A DNA stretch of 64,000 nucleotides from JAMZMI01 sp049115715 (GTDB lineage: Bacteria > Bacteroidota > Bacteroidia > Cytophagales > Cyclobacteriaceae): assembly GCA_049115715.1 (NCBI GenBank), contig JAGDZQ010000015.1, positions 124,001-188,000 on the forward strand. The letters run 5' to 3'. Both the position numbers and the translations under genes were made by a program. This document shows positions 8,451-17,464 of the stretch, in pieces. Position 1 is the first letter of the stretch, and the number at the start of each line of letters is the position of its first letter. The notes below the pieces were generated by a model. That model saw nothing but the letters and a program-made list of their open reading frames with translations, had not been told where the DNA came from and ran no database searches.

Positions 8451-10919
8451 ATGATTAAAAATAAATCTAAAACACCCATTATTCTCTCCAATGTAATTGA
8501 TGATGAATCTGGAGAAATGATTCACATTGAAACAATCGAGGACGGAGGGAATCTGAATGAGGAAGATTTCCCTGAAGAGCTGGCCATTTTGCCAATAAAA
8601 AATACTGTTCTTTTCCCTGGGGTTGTCTTGCCAATTACTGTTGGCAGAACCAAATCGATTAAGCTGGTCAAAAAGGCATATAAAGGGAATCGAATTATAG
8701 GTGTGGTAGCACAACAGAACAAGGTAGAAGAGCCTGGATCTAAAGACCTTTATAAAGTTGGCTGTATTGCCAAAATAATTAAGATGTTGGTGTTGCCTGA
8801 TGGCAATACTACGGTAATTATTCAGGGGCAAAATCGAATAAAGCTTACGAAAGTATTACAGAGTGATCCTTTTATAAAAGCTGAGTATAAAATCCTGAGA
8901 GACGAAGGAGAAATGAGCGATGAGGACTCACAGGTGATTACAAAATCTCTTAAGGAAGCAGCAAATAAAGTAATGAAGCTCAATCCTGAGATTCCTAAGG
9001 AAGCACAGGCAGCTCTTGATAATATTGACAATCATACATTTCTCACACATTTTCTTTCATCCAATGTCAATGCGGAGGTGAAGGAAAAGCAGACATTGTT
9101 GGAAATTAATGAACCTAAGAAAAGAGCTGAACAATTACTTCAGTTTATTCTGAGGGATATTCAGGTGCTGGAACTCAAGCATGAGATTACGTCCAAGGTT
9201 CACTCTGATATAGATCAACAGCAAAGGGATTATTATTTGCGTCAGCAAATGAAAGTCCTTCAGGACGAATTGGGGCAGGAGGGACCAGATCAGGAGATCA
9301 ACGATTTGAGAATAAGAGCAAAGGACAAGCTGTGGAGTGATGAAGTGAAAAAACACTTCCTGAAAGAACTGGATAAGATAGGACGGATGAACCCTGCCGC
9401 TGCGGAATATCCTGTGGCTATGAATTATGCAGAGCTACTTGTAGACCTTCCATGGGATGAGGTGACAGAAGACAACTTTGATCTGAAACGTGCCAAGGAA
9501 GTATTGGATAAAGATCACTTTGGTCTGGATAAGGTCAAGGAGAGGATACTTGAATACCTCGCGGTGCGAAAGCTTAAGAATGATTTGAAAGGCCCGATTC
9601 TGTGTCTTTATGGCCCTCCGGGAGTAGGGAAAACCTCTCTTGGCAAATCCATAGCAGAAGCACTTAACCGCAAGTATGTCAGGATGTCTCTTGGAGGCGT
9701 TCATGATGAAGCTGAAATCAGAGGACATAGAAAGACTTACATTGGAGCTATGCCAGGAAAAGTGATTCAAAACATCAAGAAGTCAGGATTTTCCAACCCA
9801 GTCTTTATTTTGGATGAAATTGATAAGGTAAATTCGGATTTCCGTGGAGATCCATCATCTGCTTTGCTAGAGGTACTTGACCCGGAGCAGAATGGCACGT
9901 TTAAGGATAACTATCTGGAAGTCGATTATGACTTATCTAAGGTGCTCTTCATTGCTACTGCTAACTCCTTAGATACGATTCAGCCTGCTTTAAAGGATCG
10001 TATGGAGATCATTGATATTACAGGATATACGATTGAAGAAAAGGTAGAAATAGCCAAGAAACATCTAATTCCAAAACAAAGAGAGGAGCATGGCCTCAAA
10101 ACAAAGGAGATCACTTTTGATAAGGCATCTGTTGAAAAGCTGATCAGCGATTATACGCGTGAATCCGGGGTTAGAAATCTTGAAAGAAAAGTAGCGGCTG
10201 TGGTAAGAAATGCAGCTAAGTCCATAGCAATGGAAGAGGAGTACCAAAGTAAGGTTACTCCTGATGAAGTTCGCAAAGTACTTGGGCCTGAGGTTTTTGA
10301 TAAGGAATATTATGAAGACAATAAGCTGCCGGGAGTGGCTACAGGTTTAGCCTGGACGCCATCGGGGGGAGATATCTTATATATTGAGGCAAGCCTGAGT
10401 CGTGGCAAAGGCAAGCTTACCCTATCTGGCCAGTTAGGAGATGTGATGAAGGAGTCAGCAGTTACAGCTCTATCATATTTGAAATCAAATGCAGAAAGTC
10501 TGGGAATTAACTATCTCATTTTTGATCATTACGATTTGCATGTACACGTTCCAGCGGGAGCTATTCCGAAAGATGGGCCGTCTGCAGGTATAACTATGCT
10601 TACAGCATTGACTTCTGTATTCACTCAGCGATTGATTCTGAAGAAGTTGGCGATGACGGGAGAGATAACCCTTAGGGGAAAAGTCCTTCCTGTAGGAGGA
10701 ATCAAGGAGAAAATCCTTGCTGCCAAAAGAGCTGGTATCAAAGAAATCATCATGTGTGAGAGAAATCAAAGAGACGTTGATGAGATCACTCCTTCTTATA
10801 TCAAGGATTTAAAAATTCATTATGTATCCAGTGTGCAACAAGTACTGAAAATAGCGTTATTGGAGCAGAAAGCATCAAAACCAATTGAGTTTGTCATTCC
10901 TGAAGAAAAGAAAGACTGA
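8451..10919 (+). CDS. lon: ATP-dependent protease Lon
   Basis: Lon is the cytoplasmic AAA+ serine protease that removes misfolded and short-lived regulatory proteins. The substrate-binding LON domain covers about residues 40-240. Walker A GPPGVGKT is at 388-395, and Walker B appears as VFILDEIDKV. The protease domain has the Ser711 (PKDGPSAG) and Lys754 (GGIKEK) catalytic dyad with the same 43-residue spacing as E. coli Lon. Length (822) is normal for LonA. It is the first gene of a lon-porQ-hslU operon; the porQ start codon directly follows its stop. Confidence 0.98.
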   Translation: MIKNKSKTPIILSNVIDDESGEMIHIETIEDGGNLNEEDFPEELAILPIKNTVLFPGVVLPITVGRTKSIKLVKKAYKGNRIIGVVAQQNKVEEPGSKDLYKVGCIAKIIKMLVLPDGNTTVIIQGQNRIKLTKVLQSDPFIKAEYKILRDEGEMSDEDSQVITKSLKEAANKVMKLNPEIPKEAQAALDNIDNHTFLTHFLSSNVNAEVKEKQTLLEINEPKKRAEQLLQFILRDIQVLELKHEITSKVHSDIDQQQRDYYLRQQMKVLQDELGQEGPDQEINDLRIRAKDKLWSDEVKKHFLKELDKIGRMNPAAAEYPVAMNYAELLVDLPWDEVTEDNFDLKRAKEVLDKDHFGLDKVKERILEYLAVRKLKNDLKGPILCLYGPPGVGKTSLGKSIAEALNRKYVRMSLGGVHDEAEIRGHRKTYIGAMPGKVIQNIKKSGFSNPVFILDEIDKVNSDFRGDPSSALLEVLDPEQNGTFKDNYLEVDYDLSKVLFIATANSLDTIQPALKDRMEIIDITGYTIEEKVEIAKKHLIPKQREEHGLKTKEITFDKASVEKLISDYTRESGVRNLERKVAAVVRNAAKSIAMEEEYQSKVTPDEVRKVLGPEVFDKEYYEDNKLPGVATGLAWTPSGGDILYIEASLSRGKGKLTLSGQLGDVMKESAVTALSYLKSNAESLGINYLIFDHYDLHVHVPAGAIPKDGPSAGITMLTALTSVFTQRLILKKLAMTGEITLRGKVLPVGGIKEKILAAKRAGIKEIIMCERNQRDVDEITPSYIKDLKIHYVSSVQQVLKIALLEQKASKPIEFVIPEEKKD

Positions 10920-11912
10920 TTGAAATACCTCATCTTCATAGCTATTTTAGTATCGATTGAAGCAAAAGCTCAGTTTGGTCAGTATCAGGTGCTGGATTTG
11001 CCATCTGGAGCAAGAAGTGCGGCTTTGGGTGGAACTATGGTTTCACTTGCGGATGGGGAGATACAGCAGTTTATGAATAATCCGGCTGTTTTGGATTCGG
11101 TCTCACTCACCGATGTATCCTTTAGCTACAATCCATATTTTGCTGATATCAATGTGTTCTCAGGTGCTTTTTATGGGAATGTTGGAAAGGCAGGCCCCAT
11201 AGCTTTTGGGATTACATACGCTTCCTATGGAGAATTTGATGAAACGGATGATGCTGGAAATAAGGTTGGAAGTTTTACCGCACGGGATTATGTGATTGCG
11301 GTTGGGAAGAGCCATTCTGTAGGTTTATTTACATTGGGAGTCAATGCTAAGCTGGCTCAAAGTGCAATTGAAAGCTATTCTTCTACTGCTTTGACCTTTG
11401 ATCTGGGAGGTGTATTTAGGATGCCAAATAAGGACATCTCGTTTGGAATGGCTTTTAAGAATTTCGGATTTATCCTATCGGACTATGCTGTGCATCAGTC
11501 TGATTTACCGTTTGATGTGCAGCTGGGGCTTACTGTTAAACCCGAGCACATGCCTTTCAAATTTACATTGACCACCTACAATCTGGTCGAAGAGAATTTG
11601 ATTTTCAGGAGAGAAAATGAGGATGCTACCTCAAGAACATCGGCTACATTCGACAAAGCACTCAGAAGAATTAACATTGGAGCTGAACTGATTTTGAACA
11701 AAGCCATACAGTTTCAAATTGGCTATAACCATTTGAGAAGACAAGAGCTGAAGCTTGACGAAAAGGCGGGAGGAGCTGGGTTTTCTTATGGAATATCAAT
11801 AGGAGTAAAAAAAATAAAATTTAGGTACGCGAGAGCAAAGTATCATATAGCGGGAGGTGCTAATTTTATCAGTTTAGAAACCAACCTCAATAAGTACAAA
11901 AAAATATTATAG
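10920..11912 (+). CDS. porQ: Type IX secretion system protein PorQ
   Basis: PorQ is an outer-membrane beta-barrel of the type IX secretion system, proposed to act with PorU, PorV and PorZ in attaching cargo at the surface. A signal peptide ends near EAKAQ. The mature protein begins with the family-typical LPSGARSAALGGTMVSLADG region, followed by alternating beta-strand sequence up to a 330-residue end. The start is a TTG directly abutting the lon stop, the only start that keeps the signal peptide. It lies between lon and hslU with 0- and 2-base gaps, so it is co-transcribed. It implies a T9SS in this organism, consistent with the sorting-domain protein near 54 kb. Confidence 0.9.
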   Translation: MKYLIFIAILVSIEAKAQFGQYQVLDLPSGARSAALGGTMVSLADGEIQQFMNNPAVLDSVSLTDVSFSYNPYFADINVFSGAFYGNVGKAGPIAFGITYASYGEFDETDDAGNKVGSFTARDYVIAVGKSHSVGLFTLGVNAKLAQSAIESYSSTALTFDLGGVFRMPNKDISFGMAFKNFGFILSDYAVHQSDLPFDVQLGLTVKPEHMPFKFTLTTYNLVEENLIFRRENEDATSRTSATFDKALRRINIGAELILNKAIQFQIGYNHLRRQELKLDEKAGGAGFSYGISIGVKKIKFRYARAKYHIAGGANFISLETNLNKYKKIL

Positions 11913-11914
11913 AG

Positions 11915-13291
11915 ATGAATGGAGATTTGACACCTAAGCAAATAGTTGCTGAATTAGATAAATATATTATAGGTCAAAAAGATGCAAAGAAGAATGTAGC
12001 CATCGCGTTGAGAAATCGATGGAGAAGAATGAACGTGAAGGAGGAGATTCAGGGTGAAATAGTGCCTAATAATATTTTGATGATCGGTGCTACAGGAGTT
12101 GGAAAGACTGAGATAGCAAGACGATTGGCAAAGATCGCTGATGCGCCTTTTACCAAAGTAGAAGCTTCAAAATTCACTGAAGTGGGTTATGTAGGGCGTG
12201 ATGTTGAGAGCATGGTACGTGACTTGGTAGAACAGGCCGTCAATATTGTTCGTGTTGCTAAGAAGGAACAAGTACAGGAAAAGGCTGTAGAGATTGTAGA
12301 CAATATTATTTTGGATACGCTGATACCGCCACTCAAAGGATCCAAAAATGTTCATGCCTCTGGCGTTGGAAATGATCAGCCTGAGACCGAGCAAGAACTG
12401 AATGAGAAAACAAGAGAGCGTTTCCGAGAGAAGATTAAGAATGGTGAGATGGATGAGCGCAAAATAGAAATAGATGTGAAGCAATCAGCAAGTTCCGGGG
12501 TTGGAATGATTGGAGGAGGAATGGATGAGCCGTCCATGATCAACATTCAAGAGATGCTTGGAAACATGCTTCCTAAGAAATCGAAGAAAAGAAAAGTGAC
12601 CATAGCCGAGGCAAAAAAAATCCTGTTGGAGGAAGAAACCGCTAAGCTGATTGATATGGATGATGTGAAGGATGAGGCGATTAAGAAAGCGGAGAATATG
12701 GGAATCATCTTCATTGACGAAATAGATAAGATAGCCAATAGCGGAAGCGGAAAGGGTGGTCCAGATGTGAGCCGAGAGGGAGTTCAGCGTGATCTACTTC
12801 CTATCGTAGAGGGTAGTGCTGTAAATACTAAATATGGTGTGGTGCATACAGATCATGTGCTTTTCGTAGCGGCAGGAGCTTTTCACGTGAGCAAACCATC
12901 TGACTTGATACCTGAGCTTCAAGGACGTTTCCCAATTAGAGTTGAATTAGAGAATTTGACAAAAGAAGACTTCTTGAGAATACTTCAAGAACCTAAGAAT
13001 GCTTTAACAAAACAATACACGGCCCTTGTGGGAGCAGAAGACGTAAGTCTCACTTTTCAACCGGATGCTATGGAGGCTTTGGCTGATATAGCTTTTCAGG
13101 TAAATGAAGAAGTAGAAAATATAGGAGCTAGACGACTACATACAGTAATGAGCAAACTGCTCAATGATATTCTTTTTGATATTCCAGATACAATTGGAGC
13201 CAATGCTAAGATTGTTGTGGACAAAGCAATGGTAGAAGAGCGATTAACTGGACTTGTTAAGAATAGAGATTTGAGTCAGTATATTTTGTAG
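11915..13291 (+). CDS. hslU: HslU (ClpY), ATPase subunit of the HslUV protease
   Basis: HslU is the AAA+ unfoldase that feeds substrates into the HslV peptidase. Walker A GATGVGKT begins at residue 58, the inserted I-domain covers about 110-240, Walker B is IIFIDEIDKIA, and the conserved Glu-Leu-Gln-Gly-Arg-Phe-Pro segment follows. Length (458) is typical. It is the last gene of lon-porQ-hslU, two bases after the porQ stop. The partner hslV is not in this window and is presumably elsewhere on the chromosome. Confidence 0.96.
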   Translation: MNGDLTPKQIVAELDKYIIGQKDAKKNVAIALRNRWRRMNVKEEIQGEIVPNNILMIGATGVGKTEIARRLAKIADAPFTKVEASKFTEVGYVGRDVESMVRDLVEQAVNIVRVAKKEQVQEKAVEIVDNIILDTLIPPLKGSKNVHASGVGNDQPETEQELNEKTRERFREKIKNGEMDERKIEIDVKQSASSGVGMIGGGMDEPSMINIQEMLGNMLPKKSKKRKVTIAEAKKILLEEETAKLIDMDDVKDEAIKKAENMGIIFIDEIDKIANSGSGKGGPDVSREGVQRDLLPIVEGSAVNTKYGVVHTDHVLFVAAGAFHVSKPSDLIPELQGRFPIRVELENLTKEDFLRILQEPKNALTKQYTALVGAEDVSLTFQPDAMEALADIAFQVNEEVENIGARRLHTVMSKLLNDILFDIPDTIGANAKIVVDKAMVEERLTGLVKNRDLSQYIL

Positions 13292-13375
13292 AGATTCTGA
13301 TCAAAATGAGCCTTCGGTCTTGGGCTAAAGCTAGATATTGGAGTTTTATTGGTTAGTAGATAGGGTGTCCTGCAT

Positions 13376-14131
13376 TCATTTTTTTGAAACCTTTACTTTC
13401 GCTTTCTCCGCAATAGCTTTCACTCTTTTTGTTCTATAGGCAATATAAAGAATCAATATATTCAACCAATCTATCCAAAAAGGTAATCTTCGATATACGT
13501 CAAGCCAAAGAATTACTCTGATCTCATCTGATTCGTTGGCTGCATCGTGCAGGTAATTATCATTGAATATAACACCCTCTCCATTTTTCCAATGATAGGA
13601 TTCTCCCTTATGCATTGTACTCTTGTCATATTTCTTATTGTCTTCAGGGTCGTCATTTACTCGCAACCAACATTTCTTTTCGACATTATTGTCAGGAACG
13701 ATGACACCTAGGTGATAGCGCATGAAGCCTTGATAGTAGCCTCGATGTGGTTTTATGTGTTGATTAGGGTATAAAATTGAAAAGAAAGCCTGTTTTATTC
13801 TTGGTACACGTTTTAAAATCTCAGAGGTCTGCGGACATAATTCACAGTTTTCATCGATAAACGAACCCGATTTAAACATGAAAGATTTCCACTTTGCAAT
13901 ATAGATGCCCCCCTGGGTTTTCTTACCGGCGACACCCTCCATGTCATTCAATTGTTCTTTAATAGTTAATAACGCCTCACACTCTTTTCTTATAATGTCA
14001 TAATTGGTTTCTAATTCCTTGAAAAACGGATATTCTTTTTCATACTCTCTTAAAATACCTGACGTTTTTTTTATCAAACCTTTCTTTTCAAGGTTTAGGA
14101 AAATATCATTGACAAATTTCTGAAAATTCAT
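13376..14131 (-). CDS. Aspartyl/asparaginyl beta-hydroxylase-like protein
   Basis: This is a probable Fe(II)/2-oxoglutarate oxygenase of the Asp/Asn beta-hydroxylase family. The double-stranded beta-helix core is seen at about residues 75-215, with iron-ligand histidines in IKPHRGYYQG and YLHDAANESDE and a 2-oxoglutarate-binding Arg in the EIRVILWLD strand. The C-terminal segment (about 217-237) is hydrophobic, followed by a Lys-rich tail, suggesting membrane association. Length is 251 residues. It stands alone at the left end of a leftward gene set. Substrate is unknown; a role in lipid or protein hydroxylation is inference. Confidence 0.8.
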   Translation of the reverse strand: MNFQKFVNDIFLNLEKKGLIKKTSGILREYEKEYPFFKELETNYDIIRKECEALLTIKEQLNDMEGVAGKKTQGGIYIAKWKSFMFKSGSFIDENCELCPQTSEILKRVPRIKQAFFSILYPNQHIKPHRGYYQGFMRYHLGVIVPDNNVEKKCWLRVNDDPEDNKKYDKSTMHKGESYHWKNGEGVIFNDNYLHDAANESDEIRVILWLDVYRRLPFWIDWLNILILYIAYRTKRVKAIAEKAKVKVSKK

Positions 14132-14243
14132 GGTTCCTTTATGGTTAGGATAGACAAGAATACGAGGATCTAAAACACTGATAAAAGGCTAAATTAAATA
14201 GATGTTCGTTTTCCAGCTTCAAGCAATTGATTTGGATGATGTT

Positions 14244-14402
14244 TTATTTGACAAGATTGGTTTCAATTCTTAGCCTTTCTATTTGCAATTTCGCTTCGAG
14301 TGTTGTGCCTTTATCCTTTATAGCGGCATTTAAAATTAGTCTTCCTTTTTGCTTCACCGCGAAGTATAAATATCGCCTTTTTGGACTAAAATGTTGATCG
14401 TC
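14244..14402 (-). pseudogene. Startless coding-like frame, possible gene remnant
   Basis: Between the sixA stop and the beta-hydroxylase gene, the minus strand holds 52 sense codons ending in TAA, with no ATG and only an internal GTG. The predicted residues look like real protein: basic and aliphatic, with segments such as RRYLYFAVKQKGRL and TTLEAKLQIERLRIE, and rare-codon bursts are absent. A stop codon shortly after the sixA stop closes the frame upstream. It may be the C-terminal leftover of a lost gene or a small protein with an unusual start. Homology was not tested. Confidence 0.3.
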
Positions 14403-14407
14403 TTATT

Positions 14408-14893
14408 TCAAATTTCCTTAGGCTTATAAAAGAAAAGCTGCTTTGCTAATCCTAGCGTTATTTCCTTCCATGAGTTGATATCAAACTCGAGACCGACGAT
14501 TCCACATGTAGGAATATTGTCTATTTTCTTATCACTAAATTGATTGTTGAATTGAGTGAAGGTTGGATTATGGCCTACGATTGCGATTTTCTCTTCTTTG
14601 TCAAATCCTCCCAATATTCCTTCAATATCTTGTGATGAACAGTGATAAAGTCGCTCTGAGAGTAGAATCTTGTCTTCTGGATAATCCCAGAAATCGGCTA
14701 GGTGTAGCGCTGTATAAAAAGCACGACTGGCAGTACTGCTTATGATTAAGTCAGGGATATCGATGTGTTTTTTCAAATGCCTTCCCATTTTGAAGACACT
14801 TTTTCTTCCCCTTTGTCCCAGAGGACGATCGTGATCATCCAGGTCAAAAGACCAGGACGATTTAGCATGTCTGATGAGATAAAGCATTTTCAT
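14408..14893 (-). CDS. sixA: SixA-type histidine phosphatase
   Basis: This is a small member of the histidine phosphatase (phosphoglycerate mutase) superfamily, related to SixA, which dephosphorylates phosphohistidine domains. The catalytic RHAK motif with Arg8-His9 lies at the N-terminus, followed by DHDRPLGQRG. The second catalytic His is in IVGHNPTF. Length is 161 residues, as in SixA. It begins 15 bases after the ECF sigma factor stop and is likely co-transcribed with it. The phosphohistidine target is not known. Confidence 0.85.
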   Translation of the reverse strand: MKMLYLIRHAKSSWSFDLDDHDRPLGQRGRKSVFKMGRHLKKHIDIPDLIISSTASRAFYTALHLADFWDYPEDKILLSERLYHCSSQDIEGILGGFDKEEKIAIVGHNPTFTQFNNQFSDKKIDNIPTCGIVGLEFDINSWKEITLGLAKQLFFYKPKEI

Positions 14894-14908
14894 GGAAGTA
14901 ATGAATGG

Positions 14909-16156
14909 TTAGAGGTCAAAACTCTTCATTTTTTCCTTCAAAAACTCCTTTTCGCTTGGGTTTGGACTTAAGCTCATGGCCTCACGAATCATCGTTTTCG
15001 CCTTAGACTTTTCTCCCAGTGTTAGAAAGAGCTCAGATTTTATTGCCGGTAAGAGGTAGTTTTTTGCCAGGGCAGGATCTGATTCCAATTCTAAAATTGT
15101 CTCCATTGCCTTTTTTGCGCCACTAACTTTCTCCAAAGCCACAACCCTATTCAGCGCCACTATCGGGTTAGGGTTTAGCTGCAGGAGATTATTATAAAGA
15201 TGTAAAATGATGTCCCACCTTGTTTCTTCATAGGTATCAGCATTGCAGTGCATGGCACTGATTGCAGCCTGTAGAAAGTATTCATTGCCTGAAGACTCTT
15301 TGTTATCAACACTCCCTAGAAAAGCATTTCCTCTATTGATAAAGCCTCTTGTCCATTTAGATCGATCTTGTTTTTCCAACGGGATGATTTTTCCATTTTC
15401 GCTTACTCTTGCATCAAAGCGAGAGGAGTGGAAGTACATCAACGACAACAGTGATCGAGTGTGCGGAATGTTAGTGGAGTCATTTTCCAAAAGCAACTCG
15501 CATAGTCTAATCGCGTCGAGACATAGATCTTTTCGAATGAGTTGATCATGATCGGTACTTTTATACCCTTCGTTGAAAAGCAGGTAAATTACCTTGAGCG
15601 CGCGCATCAGTCGCTCCTCAATGTCGGAGCTATTGGGCAGCTCCATTTTTATATTTTCTTCTCTGAATTTTTTCTTAGCTCGGGTGTAAGATTTAGCAAT
15701 CGTTTCCTCTTTTTTCAAAAGAGCAGAAGCAATTTCTTTCACAGAAAGTCCTCCTAAGATTTTGAGAGTAAGTATTAGCTGATATTCATTACTTAATTGT
15801 GGATTGCAGCATGCGAAGATCATTTTGATCATGTCGTCCTTAAATTCCCCATCTATCGTGATAAGCTCTTGAAAGTCCTGATCAGGGATTTGCTCGGTAT
15901 AGCTGATTTTTTGACTTCTTCTAAGGTGATCGAGGATTTTGTTCCCTGCCACTTTGATGATCCAACCTGTAGGGTTATCTGGAACAGATTGATAGGGCCA
16001 TGTTTGCATGGCCTTGAAGAGTGCCTCTTGCACTGCATCTTCAGCTATTTCAAGCATTTCCGATCCAAACCTGTTGGTGAGAAAAGCGACTGCCTTTCCA
16101 AATTCATTTCTAAAAAAATGATCAACAAGCCCTGAAACTTCTTTGGTTGCTTCCAT
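14909..16156 (-). CDS. ECF RNA polymerase sigma factor with TPR-like C-terminal extension (ECF42 type)
   Basis: This is an extracytoplasmic-function sigma factor of the ECF42/DUF6596 kind. Sigma region 2 covers about residues 10-80 and region 4 about 110-170, with the helix-turn-helix LSVKEIASALLKKEETIAKS. A 230-residue helical, TPR-like extension replaces an anti-sigma factor and is known in this group to be needed for activity. Such sigma factors typically sit beside YCII/DGPF-domain genes. Here that partner lies upstream on the same strand, but an ATPase gene separates them. Length is 415 residues. A sixA gene follows. Confidence 0.9.
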   Translation of the reverse strand: MEATKEVSGLVDHFFRNEFGKAVAFLTNRFGSEMLEIAEDAVQEALFKAMQTWPYQSVPDNPTGWIIKVAGNKILDHLRRSQKISYTEQIPDQDFQELITIDGEFKDDMIKMIFACCNPQLSNEYQLILTLKILGGLSVKEIASALLKKEETIAKSYTRAKKKFREENIKMELPNSSDIEERLMRALKVIYLLFNEGYKSTDHDQLIRKDLCLDAIRLCELLLENDSTNIPHTRSLLSLMYFHSSRFDARVSENGKIIPLEKQDRSKWTRGFINRGNAFLGSVDNKESSGNEYFLQAAISAMHCNADTYEETRWDIILHLYNNLLQLNPNPIVALNRVVALEKVSGAKKAMETILELESDPALAKNYLLPAIKSELFLTLGEKSKAKTMIREAMSLSPNPSEKEFLKEKMKSFDL

Positions 16157-16200
16157 GCAGATGTTAAAGTAAATATAAGATGCTTAAAGACACCTTTTTA

Positions 16201-17322
16201 TTATACGATAAAATCGTGAAATTCCTGCATACTGATGATTTCAAATGATGAGTCTGGATACGCATTTTTAAATGTTTTCGGCTGTCTTACTTTTTTTGTT
16301 TCTGATGCTTTGAATTCAAAAGCACGAATCATTCCGTCTGACTCTTCCAGATAGTCAATCTCTTGCTGTTGCTTTGTTCTCCAAAAATAGGAGTTGACAT
16401 GTCTTCTCTGATAGTGGTTTTGCTTTTTACGTTCCGAAATGACGAAATTTTCCCAGAGAGCTCCTTTGTCCTGACGCAAATTTAATGGTGAAAAGTTGGA
16501 AATGAGACTGTTTCTAAGCCCTGTGTCATAAAAGTAGATTTTGCGTGTGGTGCTTATTTCGTTTCGCAAGTTTCTGCTAAATGGCTGTAATCTGAAAATG
16601 ACATAAGTCTTTTCCAAAACGTCCAAATAGGTATTTACCGTATTCTTATCGATCCCGATAAGATTGGAAAGCTCATTGTAAGAAACCTCATTTCCAATTT
16701 GAAAAGCCAGTGCTTTGAGTAATTTTTCTATTGACTCTGGTTTTCTAATACCCGCAATCGAAAGTACATCCTTGTATAAGTAGCTTGATGTGAGCTGAGT
16801 TAATACATCTATTTCATCTTCCTTCTGATTGATTACTTCAGGGTACATGCCATATATGATGCGTCTTTCCAATTCTTGCTTTGCCTGAATAAACCCAACA
16901 TGATCATGAAACTCTTTCCAACTTATGGGATAAAGGTTGAATTCCCATTTGCGTCCGGTAAGTGGCTCTTTCACTTCATGATTGAGATCGAAAGCTGAAG
17001 ATCCTGTCACATACAATTGGACATGAGTCATGGTATCCGTGATGATTTTCAGAGTCAGTCCTATGTTCTGTATTCGTTGAGCCTCGTCGATGAATACGAC
17101 TGTTTTTTTGCCAATAACCTGTTTTATTTTCTCTGTATTCGCGTTCGTGAGTTCTTGCCTTATGAATGGGTCGTCACCATTTAGAAACAAGAAACCTTCT
17201 TTTTTACCTGAAACCAGACGATTGATCAATGTGGTCTTACCCGTTTGTCTGGGGCCAAGTATGATTACAGCCTTTTTTACGGTCTTTTTTTCGATTAATT
17301 CAAATAATTGACGACTTATCAT
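16201..17322 (-). CDS. AAA ATPase with DUF4143 domain
   Basis: This is an orphan P-loop ATPase of the AAA_14/DUF4143 family. Walker A is LGPRQTGKTT (22-31) and Walker B is KTVVFIDEAQ. A winged-helix-like segment SYNELSNLIGIDKNTVNTYL lies in the middle. The C-terminal DUF4143 region has a PD-(D/E)XK-like pattern (EIDYLEE then AFEFKAS). Length is 373 residues. Function is unknown; family members occur sporadically, often as recent insertions. It separates an ECF42 sigma gene from its usual DGPF partner, which suggests acquisition at this spot. A 32-bp periodic palindrome array lies over its start and upstream, hinting at self-regulation. Confidence 0.88.
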   Translation of the reverse strand: MISRQLFELIEKKTVKKAVIILGPRQTGKTTLINRLVSGKKEGFLFLNGDDPFIRQELTNANTEKIKQVIGKKTVVFIDEAQRIQNIGLTLKIITDTMTHVQLYVTGSSAFDLNHEVKEPLTGRKWEFNLYPISWKEFHDHVGFIQAKQELERRIIYGMYPEVINQKEDEIDVLTQLTSSYLYKDVLSIAGIRKPESIEKLLKALAFQIGNEVSYNELSNLIGIDKNTVNTYLDVLEKTYVIFRLQPFSRNLRNEISTTRKIYFYDTGLRNSLISNFSPLNLRQDKGALWENFVISERKKQNHYQRRHVNSYFWRTKQQQEIDYLEESDGMIRAFEFKASETKKVRQPKTFKNAYPDSSFEIISMQEFHDFIV

Positions 17323-17398
17323 TCATCAAAAATAAGTCTTTTTGGTGAATGTATTCACTGAAAATCATAACTTTTGGTGAATACATTCACTAAAAATT
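17320..17398. repeat. 32-bp periodic repeat with 14-bp palindromes before the DUF4143 ATPase gene
   Basis: Two full units each carry a 14-base sequence: GTGAATGTATTCAC at 17345-17358 and GTGAATACATTCAC at 17377-17390. The second is the exact reverse complement of the first, and each is a near-palindrome. The flanks TTTTG and CT(G/A)AAAAT repeat with the same 32-base period. A third, degenerate right half, CATTCATCAAAAATAAG, falls exactly 32 bases further at 17320 and includes the ATPase start codon. The spacing of about three helical turns fits a cooperative operator. Confidence 0.65.
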
Positions 17399-17411
17399 AT
17401 GCTTTGTAAAC

Positions 17412-17441
17412 AAAAAAGCCCAATCAGAAACTGATCAGGCT
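17412..17441 (-). terminator. Intrinsic terminator after the DGPF gene
   Basis: Read on the minus strand, AGCC and GGCT outer arms and an ATCAG/CTGAT inner stem with a three-base loop are followed by six U residues. It lies 24 bases beyond the stop of the YCII/DGPF gene and before the ATPase operators. The ATPase gene therefore probably has its own promoter. Confidence 0.65.
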
Positions 17442-17464
17442 CGCAATATTAATTTAGCCAGCGA

